Shown here: positions 33,625 through 44,213 of the stretch, piece after piece
Position numbering within the stretch: the first letter of the stretch is position 1
Layout of the letters: each line of letters begins with the position of its first letter
Assembly: GCA_034359265.1 (NCBI GenBank)
Contig: CP136890.1
Span: 71,239,501 to 71,303,500 of the forward strand
Origin: Canna indica
Lineage: Eukaryota; Streptophyta; Magnoliopsida; Zingiberales; Cannaceae
DNA length: 64,000 nucleotides
Reading direction: 5' to 3'
Made by a program: the position numbers and the translations under genes
The notes under the pieces: generated by a model
The model's input: only the letters and a program-made list of their open reading frames with translations
Database searches by the model: none
What the model was told of the DNA's origin: nothing

Positions 33625-34727
33625 AGATGGATCCGTCCACCTTATACAAATTGTTCAACGTCTTAAGAGCCTTCAGTACCGTCATAGCTCCATCGTGTAC
33701 CTCCAAGACTCCTCCTGCAGAGGATATCGTGTAGCCCCTAGTGTCAAGAAGTCCAAGAGACACTAGATTCCTTTCTAGCTTCGGGACATGACAAACATTT
33801 GCTATGATCTTTGTCGAGCCATCATGCAAATTTAATTTTACCGTTCCAAATCCGATAACTTTGCAAGGTATGTTGTTGCCGACACGAACTACTCCTCCAT
33901 TGGTGCGTCGATTATCCACAAAGGACGTCAAGTGTGGAGTCATGTGATAAAAATACCCAGAGTTCAGGAACCACTCATTAATGCTACCGGTGGTTGACTT
34001 GTTTGTCTGCTGGCAATAGGAGAAAGGGCACTCCTTGAATAAGGTGATAGTGACATTTTTAATTTTTTGAATCTCTAAATTTCTTATATATGGGGGTTGA
34101 TTTAAAATAAAAGTCTTATCCCAAAGAAATTAGATCAAGACATGACGCATAAATTTTTCTAAGACGTCTGATTAAATCACACGGCTGCAGTATTAATTTT
34201 GACCAAAATTGGGGAGTAAGACCGAAGCTCAAGAGGCGGTGGCTGCTGCATGGTTCATGTTGATCACGCAATTTACGAAATTTAAGGCTTTATCAAATTG
34301 CATGCCACGTTCACATGGTGCTCTATGTTGATCATCTTGACCGGTCAACATGATATATTTAAATATCAAATATTGTTGCTGCCTCCATCTTTATCATCTT
34401 TATCATTTGAAAGCTTCTTGCTCCCTCGAATTGGCAGCACCATCTCCATATGCTGTGCACATGGCGCCTTGGAGTAGGTGGGCTTGCCCATCTTGGCCGG
34501 GCCGAGCCCAGAGATGAGCAATCTTTTTTTTCTTCTTTTGTATTCAATCATATCTTGATCATGTAAACTTTGATTTGGGTCCGATCGAACTCGTTGGATT
34601 CGGGTCAAACCCAATTTGAGTCAATTCCTAACAAGTCCTTCTTTGTTAAAAATTAGGGTCATTCAGTCCTCAAAAGTCGTCTTCCTCTCCCACAAAGCCC
34701 GTACAGGGGCCTATGTCGAATCAATGC

Positions 34728-35470
34728 TCAAGTGGCCAAATTAGCTTCCTGCTTGGATTTAGGAACTCACATGATCCTCCAAGTCTCCTCCTTCATTGTG
34801 TATCTCTTAGAAAGGGTTACCCTGAAAGCAAAATTTATACCTGACATGGTGTTTGATTTTGTTGTGTTTTGCTTCGGTATCTGGACTGCTTCACGAAAGA
34901 TGGATCTGTCTACCTTGTACAAATTGTTCGACGTCTTAAGAACCTTCAATACCGTCGTGGCTCCATCGTGTACCTCCAAGACTCCTCCTGCAGAGGATGC
35001 CGTGTAGCCCCTAATGTCAAGAAGTCAAAGAGACACTAGATTCCTTCCTAGCTTCGAGACATGACGAACATTTGCTAGGATCTTTGTCATGCCATCATGC
35101 AAATTTAATTTTACCGTTCTAAATCCGACAACTTTGCAAGGTACGTTGTTGCCGACACAAACTACTTCACCATTGGTGCGCCGATAATCCGCAAATGTCA
35201 TCCGGTGTGTAGTCATGTGATAGGAACACCCAAAGTCCAGGAACCACTCATTAATGCTACCGGTGCTTGACTTGTTCGCCTGCTGACCTGTATTGCATTT
35301 AGCCTTGGAGTAGGTGGGCTCGGCCCATCTTGGCCGGGCTGAGCCCAGAGATGAGCAGTCCTTTTTTGTTGTTGTTGTATTCATTCATATTTTGATCATG
35401 TAAACTCTGATTTGGATCCGATCAAACTTATTGGATTCGGGTCGGACCCAATTTGAATCAATTCCTAACA
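34728..35470 (-). mobile_element. Copia protease-bearing remnant, copy B
   Basis: Minus-strand from 35470 (TGTTAGGAATTGATTC) to about 34728. Reading gives EWFLDFGCSYHMTTH, the copia protease active-site block with the usual DSGCS changed to DFGCS, then TVKLNLHDGMTKILANVRHV, NLVSL, VLEVHDGATTVLKVLKT and FAFRVTLSKRYTMKEETW. It follows copy A head to tail with a linker of about 95 bases (34634-34727). Nothing of integrase or reverse transcriptase is seen. The short LTR-like start and lack of pol fit a small non-autonomous element or a captured piece. Confidence 0.65.
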
Positions 35471-35504
35471 GAATTTATCATTGATATCCTTATACGCTCA
35501 GACT

Positions 35505-35603
35505 GTCTTTATTACGTTAAGTGGGGCTTGGAAGCTTGGCGGATTTGGTTTTGCAGTTCCTCTGGGGCAGGCAACTAGTTTTCACTATTATATCTTTATA
35601 GGA
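35505..35603 (+). pseudogene. Captured SCYL2-like pseudokinase fragment
   Basis: The frame VFITLSGAWKLGGFGFAVP then LGQATSFHYYIF resembles the catalytic-loop-to-activation region of plant SCY1-like protein 2 pseudokinases (ITSSGAWKLGGFGFAI-type block), which work in clathrin-mediated trafficking. About 33 residues are left. An internal deletion joins QAT to FHY. The fragment begins within 35 bases of the copia remnant and runs without a stop into the next captured piece. The family call rests on one short but distinctive block. Confidence 0.65.
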
Positions 35604-35645
35604 GTTCCCAACGTATCTTAATGTTCAATGTTGCTTGTCATGTAG

Positions 35646-35882
35646 GTGCATGGAGTTTTGAACGTTGTGAGCTGGGGAATTTGCTTCCATTGGGTGCAAT
35701 CTTTGCTAGATATCTGAAAACATTCAAGTCCGCTTACCCTGCATGTTTTTATCTCCATGTAACATGCCAAATTTTCGGCTATGGTGTTGAAGTTGGTGGC
35801 TGGGCTACTGGCCTCAAACTTGGGAGCAAATCCAAGGGAATTGAGTACACCACTCAGTCACTGGGGCATTGTAATCCTAGTT
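35646..35882 (+). pseudogene. Captured cytochrome b561/DOMON exon fragment
   Basis: After an acceptor-like CTTGTCATGTAG, the frame VHGVLNVVSWGI is followed by a one-base deletion (near 35678), then LLPLGAIFARYLKTFKSAYP, ACFYLHVTCQIFGYGVEVGG and WATGLKLGSKSKGIEYTT. This is the start of the cytochrome b561 membrane domain of plant DOMON-b561 proteins, which move electrons across membranes with ascorbate. The haem-ligand His of YLHV is kept. The intron acceptor again shows capture from genomic DNA. Later transmembrane helices are absent; the frame ends at a stop at 35880. Confidence 0.8.
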
Positions 35883-36404
35883 AGTTGAGAAAAACATTTA
35901 TTTTGGTAAGATGTCAAGTTTTTTTCCTAGTTTGCTAGAGTTGTTTAGTTATCTTAAATGGTTGGTTCTGATAGAGACTTTTAAATCAACTCATTTAAGT
36001 GTCAGATATTGTGTTGAACAATAGAACATGCATTGGCTGTTAAGTATTATCAAAATTGTAATGTGATTTTAATTACAAGCTCGTTTTTCTATTTTGATTA
36101 TACTATTGCTTACTACTATCCACTTAATTCCTTGTCAAATTTAATTGTTTACTGTCAATTTGACATGCTTAATTTTTTCTTTGCTCCCATTCATTTTGTT
36201 TATTTGAACAATAAATCTTAGGAGGTGATGTGTTTAGTTATCGGGTGTCAAGTTGATTTCTATTTCGTAGACAGGAAAATATGGATCTGGAATAATAATT
36301 GAGGAAGATATAATTTGACTACAAGGGATTTTACTAGTAGTGAACCACTGATCCTTATAAATATAATATTTTTATTTTATTTTATTTTTAAAAAAAAATA
36401 AAAT
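35883..36404. other. AT-rich spacer inside CACTA
   Basis: Intron-like AT-rich sequence, with a CACTA-end-like TTTTACTAGTAGTG at about 36330-36343 that may be an internal duplicate of the terminal motif. No gene recognised. Confidence 0.55.
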
Positions 36405-36687
36405 TGATATCTGCTACCATTTTGCTACCGTGATTTCGGTAACAGAAGACCATCATTAGCTACGGCATTGCGACCGTCGTAGCCGTAGTAGAAGACCATC
36501 TTCTGCTACCGCCGCAGTCGTAGCAATGCCATCGCAATATTACGACGGCACAATTTGCCGCCGTAAACTTTTTGCAACGTGATCTTTCGCGACAGTAATT
36601 TGCTACTGTCGTAGCGGTCGCAGAAGATCTTCTGTGACGGTTTTGCTACCGTCGTTTCCGTCGAAGAAGAGCAATTTTCTAGTAGTG
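36405..36687. repeat. CACTA 3' subterminal repeats and terminus
   Basis: Alternating motifs GCTACCG, GCGACCGTCG, TAGCCGTAG, GCCGTAAAC, GCGACAG and CTACTGTCGTAGCGGTCGC lead to the terminal GCAATTTTCTAGTAGTG at 36687. The motif set matches the left subterminal zone at 11385-11560. Confidence 0.78.
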
Positions 36688-36690
36688 ATT

Positions 36691-36969
36691 ATTTATCATC
36701 ATTTTAAAATCTAGAATTTCTTAAGAGTACTAGATGACACTTGCAACAATTGTACGTATTACTCAATTGTCCAAAGATGGAACAATTCATTGAAATATTT
36801 GACATTGAGATAGTGTAACAATACTCTATTCATAACGACTAGGAATTGGAGAGATTACAAAATCGTGATTTCCCTAGCTACTTAGATTCAGGCTTACAGC
36901 AAAGATCACAGAGCTGAAATAGATGAGAGAATATTTGAGTTTGTTAGTGCACCATCACGACTAGTGTCG
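36691..36969. other. Host DNA between CACTA and gypsy element, no gene seen
   Basis: About 280 bases of AT-rich unique-looking sequence with no open frame or terminal repeat recognised. Confidence 0.5.
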
Positions 36970-39493
36970 TGTCACACCCCAAATACAGGGTCACGTGATC
37001 GACCAGGGTATACGTGCCTATACCCCGTAGCCTACCCCATGCACATGTCAACTCATAAGATAGCGGAATAAATAACAGCTTTTATTAATAAAAAAAACCA
37101 AAACAAATTTTCATTTCAAAACAACAAGATTTTAAATAAATATCTCAAGTGCGGAAATAAATAAATCGAAGAGCAGCTGTTCTTTTAACAAATAAAAATT
37201 GAATAAAACATGAATGTCCCCACGGGACTACAACTCCAAAAACCAAATCAAAAGTGCATGACAACCTACTACAGACTCGACTACGATCCCTAACTAGGAC
37301 TGTTATGACATCATGTGGCTCCTCTGCCCTCCACCTGCGCCAAGTGCTCCAGCCCACCTCCCCGATCAAGCTCTGCAAAACAAAATAACGACAACGGGTG
37401 AGTTTGAAGAACTCAGTGAGCGATTCTACAAACCCTGACAAAAAAAACATCACAGAATAGAATGCATAAGGTAAAACTCCTGACTCAAGCAGGAAAAAAT
37501 CACAAGGGAGTGACCTGCTAATAGGCCATTCGGTCATCACCTGCCCGAAGGCAGCCAACACCCAAACAGTGAAGAATAACATGCCTAAGCCTACCATGCC
37601 TTAAGGCAACAACACATACTAGGATAATCGAAAAGGACCTCCGAACTTATCCTATTATAAATAAACTCGGGAGCAATCGGGAAATGTCATCCGAACTTGC
37701 TCCACGAGACGCGTAGGGACAATCGAGATTCGTCCATCCGAACTTGCCCCTTTAATATATCATAAGAGTAATCGGGTAGGCCATCCGAGCTTACTCTTAA
37801 AAGATACCACAGGAATAATTGGGAAAGGCTCTCCGAACTCATTCCTTAAAACCGCCTCGGGGATAATCGAGTAGGCCCTCAAAACTTATCCCACGAGGCC
37901 AAACCAGAACAATCAGGAAAGGCCCTCGAAAATTGTTCTCCAGGTTGGGAATTAGTCATCTAACCTCCCGGGCTTAGCCCGCAACCCGGTTCTTCTATGA
38001 GCCTCTCTGGCATTCATAAAGATATGACGCACCATAACCTAAGTCATGACTCTCCTACGGTGTCCTAGGGGTGATCCTATTGGAAAGTGTCTTAACACTC
38101 CAAAACCCGACCCCAACTCCAAGACCCGTAATATCATGAACTCGTGTGATTTTATTTCATGCAAACTTTATGTGTTGGTTCATAAAAGATTATGTTGACC
38201 CTTAACCCAGTTTTAATTATACAATTAAAATATAAATCACCAAGATTAGGGTTTTATTTTAGGGTTTTGATTTTAGCTTACCGTTGTTTCCAGTACTGAT
38301 GTATCTAATCAGAATCAAGTCTTCAAAGTGTGTCCTATGTTTTCAAACTATGTTTTATGGTCGAAATGATAGGTTACATGACTATATTCAGAGTAATACA
38401 CACACCACAGAAAATAATCTAAAAACAGCACAAATTCATCATCTCAGCATAAAATTCCAGCAACATTCAATTTTCAGCATATCGTGAAATTAAATTTGAA
38501 AATTAACAGAAATCAAATCCTTAACTATCATTAGGACAAAATACTAATCTCAAGATTAATTTCACATATTTCATGCTTATTAATCAAGATTAACAAGAAT
38601 CTACAACACCTTAATCAAGAAACAAACATCAAGATTAAGAATCCCTTTCCAAGAATCCCCATGGCATAAATATCAAGATCTTGATCCTATAACATGACTT
38701 CTACCCAAAAATCACATATTTAAATCTAAGGCATGCAATCCATAAATCAAGAACCTATTTAGTTAAAGAAATCAAAATTTGCACATCGAGATAACAAGAA
38801 CGCTCGTCCAGGCATTTCATCAAACACATTGAGGGCAACCCCAATTTCCTCCTTGGCCGAGCACCCCTAGGTTTATCCTAGGGCTGCCGAGCCCCAGAGG
38901 GGAGAGTTTAGTGTATCCTCAAGCACAAACCACAAGAAAACACGACAAGAACTTGGGAAATCATCGAAATAATTCAAGAATGATAAGCCGCCAAGAACGG
39001 CTTCAAGAATTCGAAGAAATCCCGAAAGAGAGAGGGTAAAATCACTCACCTAATTAGGAATGATGAATAAGAGAGAAATCCCGGATGACGGCCCTCGAAT
39101 CCGACTTCAAAAGATGGCGGCTTGACTCAAGCCAAGAGGAGGGGGGTTTATATTCCCTCTTCAACCCTAACTCCTCTAAACCCTTTTAACCAACCTGCAT
39201 CCGCCTCAAGCCGAACCCGAACTCGCTAACTTAAATCAACTTAATTAATCATACTCTCCACATAATCAACCAATATATGCTCATAATTAAACAATCATGC
39301 AACATAACATATAATTAAATAAATCTATTTATGCAAGCAAAATTCATATAATTCATATCCTACTTACCTGAGCTCACAAGCTCTCACCGGATCATGAGTC
39401 GACTCAGCTCGACCTCGAACTAGTCCGCTAGGCCGGCAAACACAAACCATAAAAGGAAAATAAAAATAAAAATAAAATTTCTAGGATATTACA
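36970..39493 (-). repeat. 3' LTR of Del/Tekay-like element
   Basis: 2524 bp, complete. It contains the hairpin array at 37621-37940. It lacks the long purine-rich insert seen in the other two copies at the matching place near 39130. Confidence 0.88.
37621..37940. repeat. Tandem hairpin array in LTR, copy 2 (seven units)
   Basis: Seven units share the core TCGGGAAAGGCCCTCCGA with different flanking arms that pair within each unit: AGGATAA/TTATCCT, GGAGCAA/TTGCTCC, GGACAA/TTGCCC, AAGAGTAA/TTACTCTT, AGGAATAA/TCATTCCT, GGGATAA/TTATCCC and AGAACAA/TTGTTCT. An inner TCGG/CCGA pairing is possible in many units. Confidence 0.85.
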
Positions 39494-40371
39494 ATCCTCC
39501 CTCCTTAAAAAAAATTCGTCCTCGAATTTCAGAAAAGAAAATTAAGGAATCACGAAATCATCAAACACTGAAGGATAACGCTCCCTCATATCCTGCTCCA
39601 CCTCCCAGTTGGCCTCCTGGCCGGAATGGTGCTCCCATCTGACCTTAACCAAGGGGATCTTCTTGGAACTCAACTTTCAAATCTCTCGGTCTTGCACCTT
39701 AATTGGTCGCTCCTCATAAGAGACTGTTGAATCCACCTCCATTACAGTAGGCTCGATCACATGGGACTCATCTCGAATGTTGTTGTGGTAGCTGTTATTA
39801 TAGGCAAACTTAATCAGAAGTAAGTGCCTCTCCCAATTGCCCTCCAGGTCTAGGACACATGCCCTCAGCATATCTTCCTGCGTCTGAATAGTTCGCTTTG
39901 ACTGACCATTTGTCTGATGGTGAAATACGGTACTGAACCGAACCTGAGTGTCCAAAGCCTCCTGGAATGATTGCCAAAAATGAGCTATGAATTGAATACC
40001 CCGATCTGAGAAGATCATCACAGGAACACCATGATATGCGACGATCTGATCCAAGAACAACCATGCATACTGCTCAGCTGAAAAGGTCATCCTGACCGGT
40101 ATAACATGCGAAGTCTTGGTTAGGCGATCGACCACTACCCAGATAGAATCATTGCGCTTCCCAGACTTTGGCAATCCTGTCACAAAATCCATGGTTATCT
40201 TCTCTCATTTCTACTTTGGTACTTCTAGGTTCTGGAGCAACCCTACCGGCTTCAAATGCTCAGCCTTCACCTGCTGACACACCAGACACTTAGACACAAA
40301 CTCAGCCACTTCTCTTTTCATACCTTTCCACCAATAATTTTACCTTAGGTCACGATACATCTGTTGGCTTA
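39494..40371 (-). pseudogene. Gypsy integrase and chromodomain-like tail
   Basis: Minus-strand from 40371: MYRDLR, stop, NYWWKGMKREVAEFVSKC, LVCQQVKAEHLKPVG (HHCC finger), then two stops in place of Trp, MDFVTGLPKSGKRNDSIW, YHGVPVMIFSDRG and HHQTNGQSKRTIQT. The catalytic Asp pair is present, but the Glu of the usual GQSERTIQ motif is Lys. After NNSYHNNIRD about 120 residues are deleted, and the frame joins SHVIEPTVMEVDS and YEERPIKVQDREI. After a stop comes KKIPLVKVRWEHHSGQEANW, the chromodomain-like tail. Clearly inactive. Confidence 0.85.
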
Positions 40372-40674
40372 AGGGTTCCCTCCTTAAGCTTCGATCTTCA
40401 TTTTGATGATAACAAACAAGTATTTAATATATGTGTGAAGTTTTGAGTTCAGGTTGAGATTGCGATAAGAACGCGAACTTCAGCGAACTTTGCTTGGAGA
40501 TACGAAAGAAAATATTGTCAATAAAGGTTCAGATGTAGGTTAAGTAGATACCTTGTAATATATCCCTAGGATCTCATCCCAAGCCTATTTGTAAAGTTAT
40601 CCAAGTTAAAACTTGGTAACAAAACTCATGAAAAAGCATGTAACAAAGAAAATGTAAAAATTAGCCTCAGCCCA

Positions 40675-41030
40675 GGTTCGGTCGACCGAACAAGGCAGAA
40701 AAATGGCAGTAGCCACTTCAGTCGATCGGTCAATCGACCGAATAATGAAAAAATTCGGCAGTGGCTACTTCGGTCGACCGAAGAATTCTAAAAATTGGTA
40801 GTGGCTACTTCGGTCAACCGGTCGATCGACCGAACGAGACCAAAAACTGACAGTGTTCACTTCGATTGACCGATCGGTCGATCGGATAGCAGAGGAGCTA
40901 AATCGCGACACAGTCAGTCGACCCTCCGATCGACCAAACAGAGCGACAGAAGCGCAGAATGCCAGCGGTCGCTGGGCGGTTGATCGGTCGGTTGATCAAC
41001 GATCGACCGGCAAGCGACCGGTCGGCGTCC
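40675..41030. repeat. GGTCGACC/TCGATCGA palindrome array in U3 (copy in gypsy)
   Basis: The same kind of array as in the solo LTR: TCGGTCGACCGA, GGTCGATCGACCGA, CGATCGGTCGATCGG and GATCGACCGGCAAGCGACCG, ending about 45 bases before the TATA box at 41075. Confidence 0.85.
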
Positions 41031-41074
41031 AACGGGCAAAAAAATGCCCGTTGAGAAGGCGTTCTGTAGAGGGT

Positions 41075-41082
41075 TATAAATA
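41075..41082 (+). promoter_or_regulatory. TATA box of copia LTR
   Basis: TATAAATA in GGGTTATAAATACCCC, the same context as in the solo LTR. It lies just after the palindrome array. Confidence 0.7.
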
Positions 41083-41789
41083 CCCCTCACCAACCTTCAT
41101 TAATCCTCCTTAACAACTAAGATAAGCTTTCAAAGAGTGATTTGTGCCTTCTAGAGCTTGATTGGCTTGCGCTCACTTCTTTGATCAACAACTTCTCAAG
41201 CGCTCATCTTCCCTAAAACTCCGACTTCGATTCGAACTCAACGTCTTGGCGAGTTGGAGGCATTGAAGGCTTGGAAAAGAGCACTTAGTCTTGGTTTATT
41301 CTTTTGCTCTTTTCATTATAATTTTAATTGTTATTTGAACTTATTTTCATTGATTAGCTTGCTAGGTATGCTAGTGTAAACACTTAGGGTTTACTTTGTA
41401 AAATTGTGTTTTGCCTAGGTGAATAGGTTTGAGGAGTTCTCAAAGGGTTGAGAATCGAGTCGTCGGTTGTATTCAAAGGGAAACACAAATTCTATAAAGA
41501 ACTTGGTTAGAAATCCTTGGTGTGGAGACAAGGTAGTGGAGTAGGCGGTTGGCCGAACCACTATACTTTCGTATGTTTGCTTATACTTGTATTTCATACT
41601 CGCTAACGAAATCACTTAGTTGCACTTACATTCGATTGAAGTAGTAATTGAGTAAAAAAGAAATTGAAGTTAATTGTTAAAGTAACCCAACACTATTTAG
41701 CCCTCGCTTCTAGTGTGGGATTTCAATCAACAATTGGTATCAGAGCAAGGTCGTAGGATTAGATCTAACCATCTACCCTACAAGTTAGA

Positions 41790-43317
41790 ATGACTAGTGA
41801 AATCCAACCAGCTCAAGAGTCATCTACTCATACTCCACTATTGTTCGATGGAAACAACTATGCCTATTGGAAGATATGTATGAATGGCTTCCTACAATCA
41901 CTAGACATGGATGTATGGAGAATGATACAAGTAGAGTATAAGCAACCAACTAAGGATATGGATGAGTGGGACTAAGAAGAGATTAAACTCTTTAATGCAA
42001 ATGCAAATGCTGTCAATGCATTATATTGTGGTCTATCAATTAATGAGTTCAATAGAATTTCTACTTGTAAGTCTGCATATGAACTTTGAAAAGTCTTAGA
42101 GACTACACATGAAGGTACTTCACAAGTTAAGGAGTCTAAGATAAACCTACTCATGCATGATTATGAAATGTTCAAAATGTTATCTCATGAATCTATTGAT
42201 GCTATGTATGCTCGATTTCAAAATATTATAAATGGATTAACTAACCTTGGTAGAGAGATAAGGGAAGAGGAGAAGGTAAGAAAGCTCTTTCATTCCCTTC
42301 CAAAAGCTTGGGAGCCCAAGGTCATCGCAATCATGGAAGCAAAGGATATGAGCACCTTGAAGATCACCGAGATCATTCGGTCTCTCATGGAACATGAGAC
42401 CCATATGAAGCAATACAAGGAGGAAGATGCTCCCAAAGGCAAGACCATTGCCTTAAAAGCATCACACCGGGGTGAAGAATCCTCATCATCCCAGGAAGAG
42501 ACGGATGACTTTGAAAAAATGGCAATGTTGGCGAGAAGATTCACGAGCTTCATGAGAGGAGGCATGAGAAAGGGAAGAGGAGGCTACACATGCTTTAATT
42601 GCAACAAAATCGGGCATCTAAGGAAGGATTGCCCACTTCTCAAGATGGCTTCCACCTCCAACCCTCACAAAAAGGACAAATACAAGAAGAAGAAGAAGAG
42701 GGCAATGATGGCTTCATGGGATAAAAGCGAGCCCTCATCAAGTGAAGAAGACTCCAAGAGTGAAAATGCAAATATTTGCTTGATGGCAAATGACAACGAG
42801 GTAAGATTTACATTTGGTGAGCTTTCATTTACACAAGAAGAACAAGAAAATGAATTTGATCAAATGCATGATGAATTTAATGCTATTAGGAAAAAGTTTA
42901 AAGAGCTTAAAAAGGACAACAAATCTTTAGAACTTGAAAATGATAAATTGCTACTCTCATGCAATGCATTAAGGAAAGAAGTAGATACTCTTAAGGAAGA
43001 AAGGCATGCCCTAGATGATGCTAAGAAAAACTTTGAAAATGAAAACAAAAAATTGGAAGATGAAAACAAGTACTTAAGTGATCAAGTAGAGCACTTGAAT
43101 GATAGCATGCTAAGTCTAAAAAAGAAACTTTGCATGCTAAATGAAAAAATGACAACCTTACAGCATGCCATGCCTAAGGTTGTCCATGCTAGAAAGTCAT
43201 CATACTTCCATGCGCACACACACAATAGAAGAAAGTTTAATGGAAGTTGTTTTTCATGCGGTATATTTGGGCATATGGCTAGAGATTGTGCATTAAGGAG
43301 GAACCCACATGCTAGAT
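41790..43317 (+). pseudogene. Copia Gag with two zinc knuckles and a coiled coil
   Basis: The ATG at 41790 starts MTSEIQPAQESSTHTPLLFD and GNNYAYWKICM. Stops at 41973 (TAA) and 42087 (TGA, a former Trp codon in YELWK) interrupt it. From 42153 a 393-residue frame has the UBN2 core (MYARFQNIINGLTNLGREI, RKLFHSLPKAWEPKVIAI), knuckle 1 CFNCNKIGHLRKDC, an acidic linker, a heptad-rich coiled coil of about 110 residues and knuckle 2 CFSCGIFGHMARDC. Its last few residues after the ARF block are junction sequence. Two knuckles around a coiled coil is the layout also seen at 54061-55377. Confidence 0.88.
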
Positions 43318-44108
43318 TCACTTGGAGAACTTAGCATAAAAGCGGTGCTCCCGGTGAGTCTCTAAAACTATCTGCAAGTGCTCAACATGCTCCTCCATGC
43401 TCTTGGAATAAATCAAGATATCATCAATGAACATAATTACAAATTTATCCAAGTATTCTCTTAACACCCGGTTCATCAAGTCCATAAATGCTGCAGGTGC
43501 ATTAGTTAGCCCGAAGGACATCACCAGGAATTCAAAGTGCCCATACCTCGACCTAAAAATAGTCTTGGGGACGTCATTGTCCCGGATCCTCAACTAATGA
43601 TACCCTGATCGCAGGTCAATCTTAGAAAACCACTGATCTCCCTGAAGCTGATCAAACAAATCATCAATCCTGGGTAGCGGGAACCAATTCTTCACCATTA
43701 CCTTATTAAGCTGCCGGTAATCAATGCACATCCGCATGGACCCATCTTTCTTTTCATAAAGATCACTGGAGCATCCCAAGGAGAAACACTTGGGAGGATG
43801 AAACCCAACTCAAGCAGCTCCTGCAACTAGGATTTTAACTCCCTCAACTCAGCTGGCGCCATCCGGTACGTCATAATGGAGATCAACTTCAACCCTGGCT
43901 GCAAATCAATACAGAATTCGATATCCCTCTCTGGAGGCAACCCTGTTAACTCCTCCGGAAATACATCAGAGAACCCGCACACCACGTGCGTTCCCCCGAT
44001 GTCCCTAGACGCACCTCCGCCTCCCTCTGCCACAGACACAAAGGCCAAGAAAGACTGGCAACCGCCCAGAAGAAACTTCCGAGCCCTAAGAGCTAAAATT
44101 GTCATCAA
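43318..44108 (-). pseudogene. Gypsy reverse transcriptase
   Basis: Minus-strand blocks: DVFPEELTGLPPERDIEFCI, then after shifts [32 protein letters not shown], a stop, [32 protein letters not shown] and the catalytic box [14 protein letters not shown]. It ends at RFYAKFSK, the copia junction. The thumb and connection to RNase H are missing. The catalytic Asp pair remains. Confidence 0.88.
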
Positions 44109-44213
44109 CGACTCTCCTCTTCCGTCACCCTAGAAGGTAAACTGGGGCAATCCGGGCTTACTGAAGGTCACAGTCTTAGCCCTACAACCCACTGGGGCAA
44201 AATGGTCCGTCAA

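Larger units (their letters stand above)
21888..34633 (-). mobile_element. Copia protease-bearing remnant, copy A (split by a copia element)
   Basis: Minus-strand copy A runs from 34633 (TGTTAGGAATTGA, an LTR-like start) to 33625 and resumes at 22046-21888 beyond the nested copia element. Coding traces include MTPHLTSFVDNRRTNG, GFGTVKLNLHDGSTKII, HVPKLERNLVSLGLLDTRGY and VLEVHDGAMTVLKALKT, the protease-to-pre-integrase region of a copia polyprotein. Integrase, reverse transcriptase and a second LTR are absent. Copy B at 34728-35470 is co-linear but lacks about 430 bp (the part of copy A near 34025-34460). Both lie inside the CACTA and were inserted there or duplicated with it. Confidence 0.65.
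11359..36687. mobile_element. 25.3-kb CACTA-type element with captured gene fragments
   Basis: The left end is CACTACTTAAAAAG at 11359 and the right end is TTTTCTAGTAGTG at 36687. Both are flanked by the 3-bp direct repeat ATT (11356-11358 and 36688-36690), the duplication size of CACTA/EnSpm elements. Both subterminal zones are rich in short GC motifs (GCGACGG, GCTACCG and complements). After the nested retrotransposons are removed, the inside contains pieces of VAMP71-, GUX-, SCYL2- and cytochrome b561-type genes and no recognisable CACTA transposase. It is therefore a non-autonomous gene-capturing element that later gained about 20 kb of nested insertions. The two ends match imperfectly (CACTACTTAAAA versus CACTACTAGAAAA). 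Confidence 0.78.
40372..43317 (+). mobile_element. Partial copia element nested in gypsy pol
   Basis: An LTR of 1361 bp (40372-41732, TGTTGGCTTAAGG...TCAATCAACA) is followed by the priming site TTGGTATCAGAGCAAG and a Gag gene. The element stops abruptly at about 43317, inside the second zinc-knuckle region, where gypsy reverse transcriptase resumes in the opposite orientation. Pol and the 3' LTR are missing, and so is the gypsy RNase H segment. One deletion probably removed the right half of this element together with adjoining gypsy sequence. The solo LTR at 28811-30255 belongs to the same family. Confidence 0.85.

Noticed and set aside
35621..35884. An intact small protein of 87 codons
   Set aside because: The start lies in intron sequence and the frame is entered after a one-base deletion in the b561-like exon.
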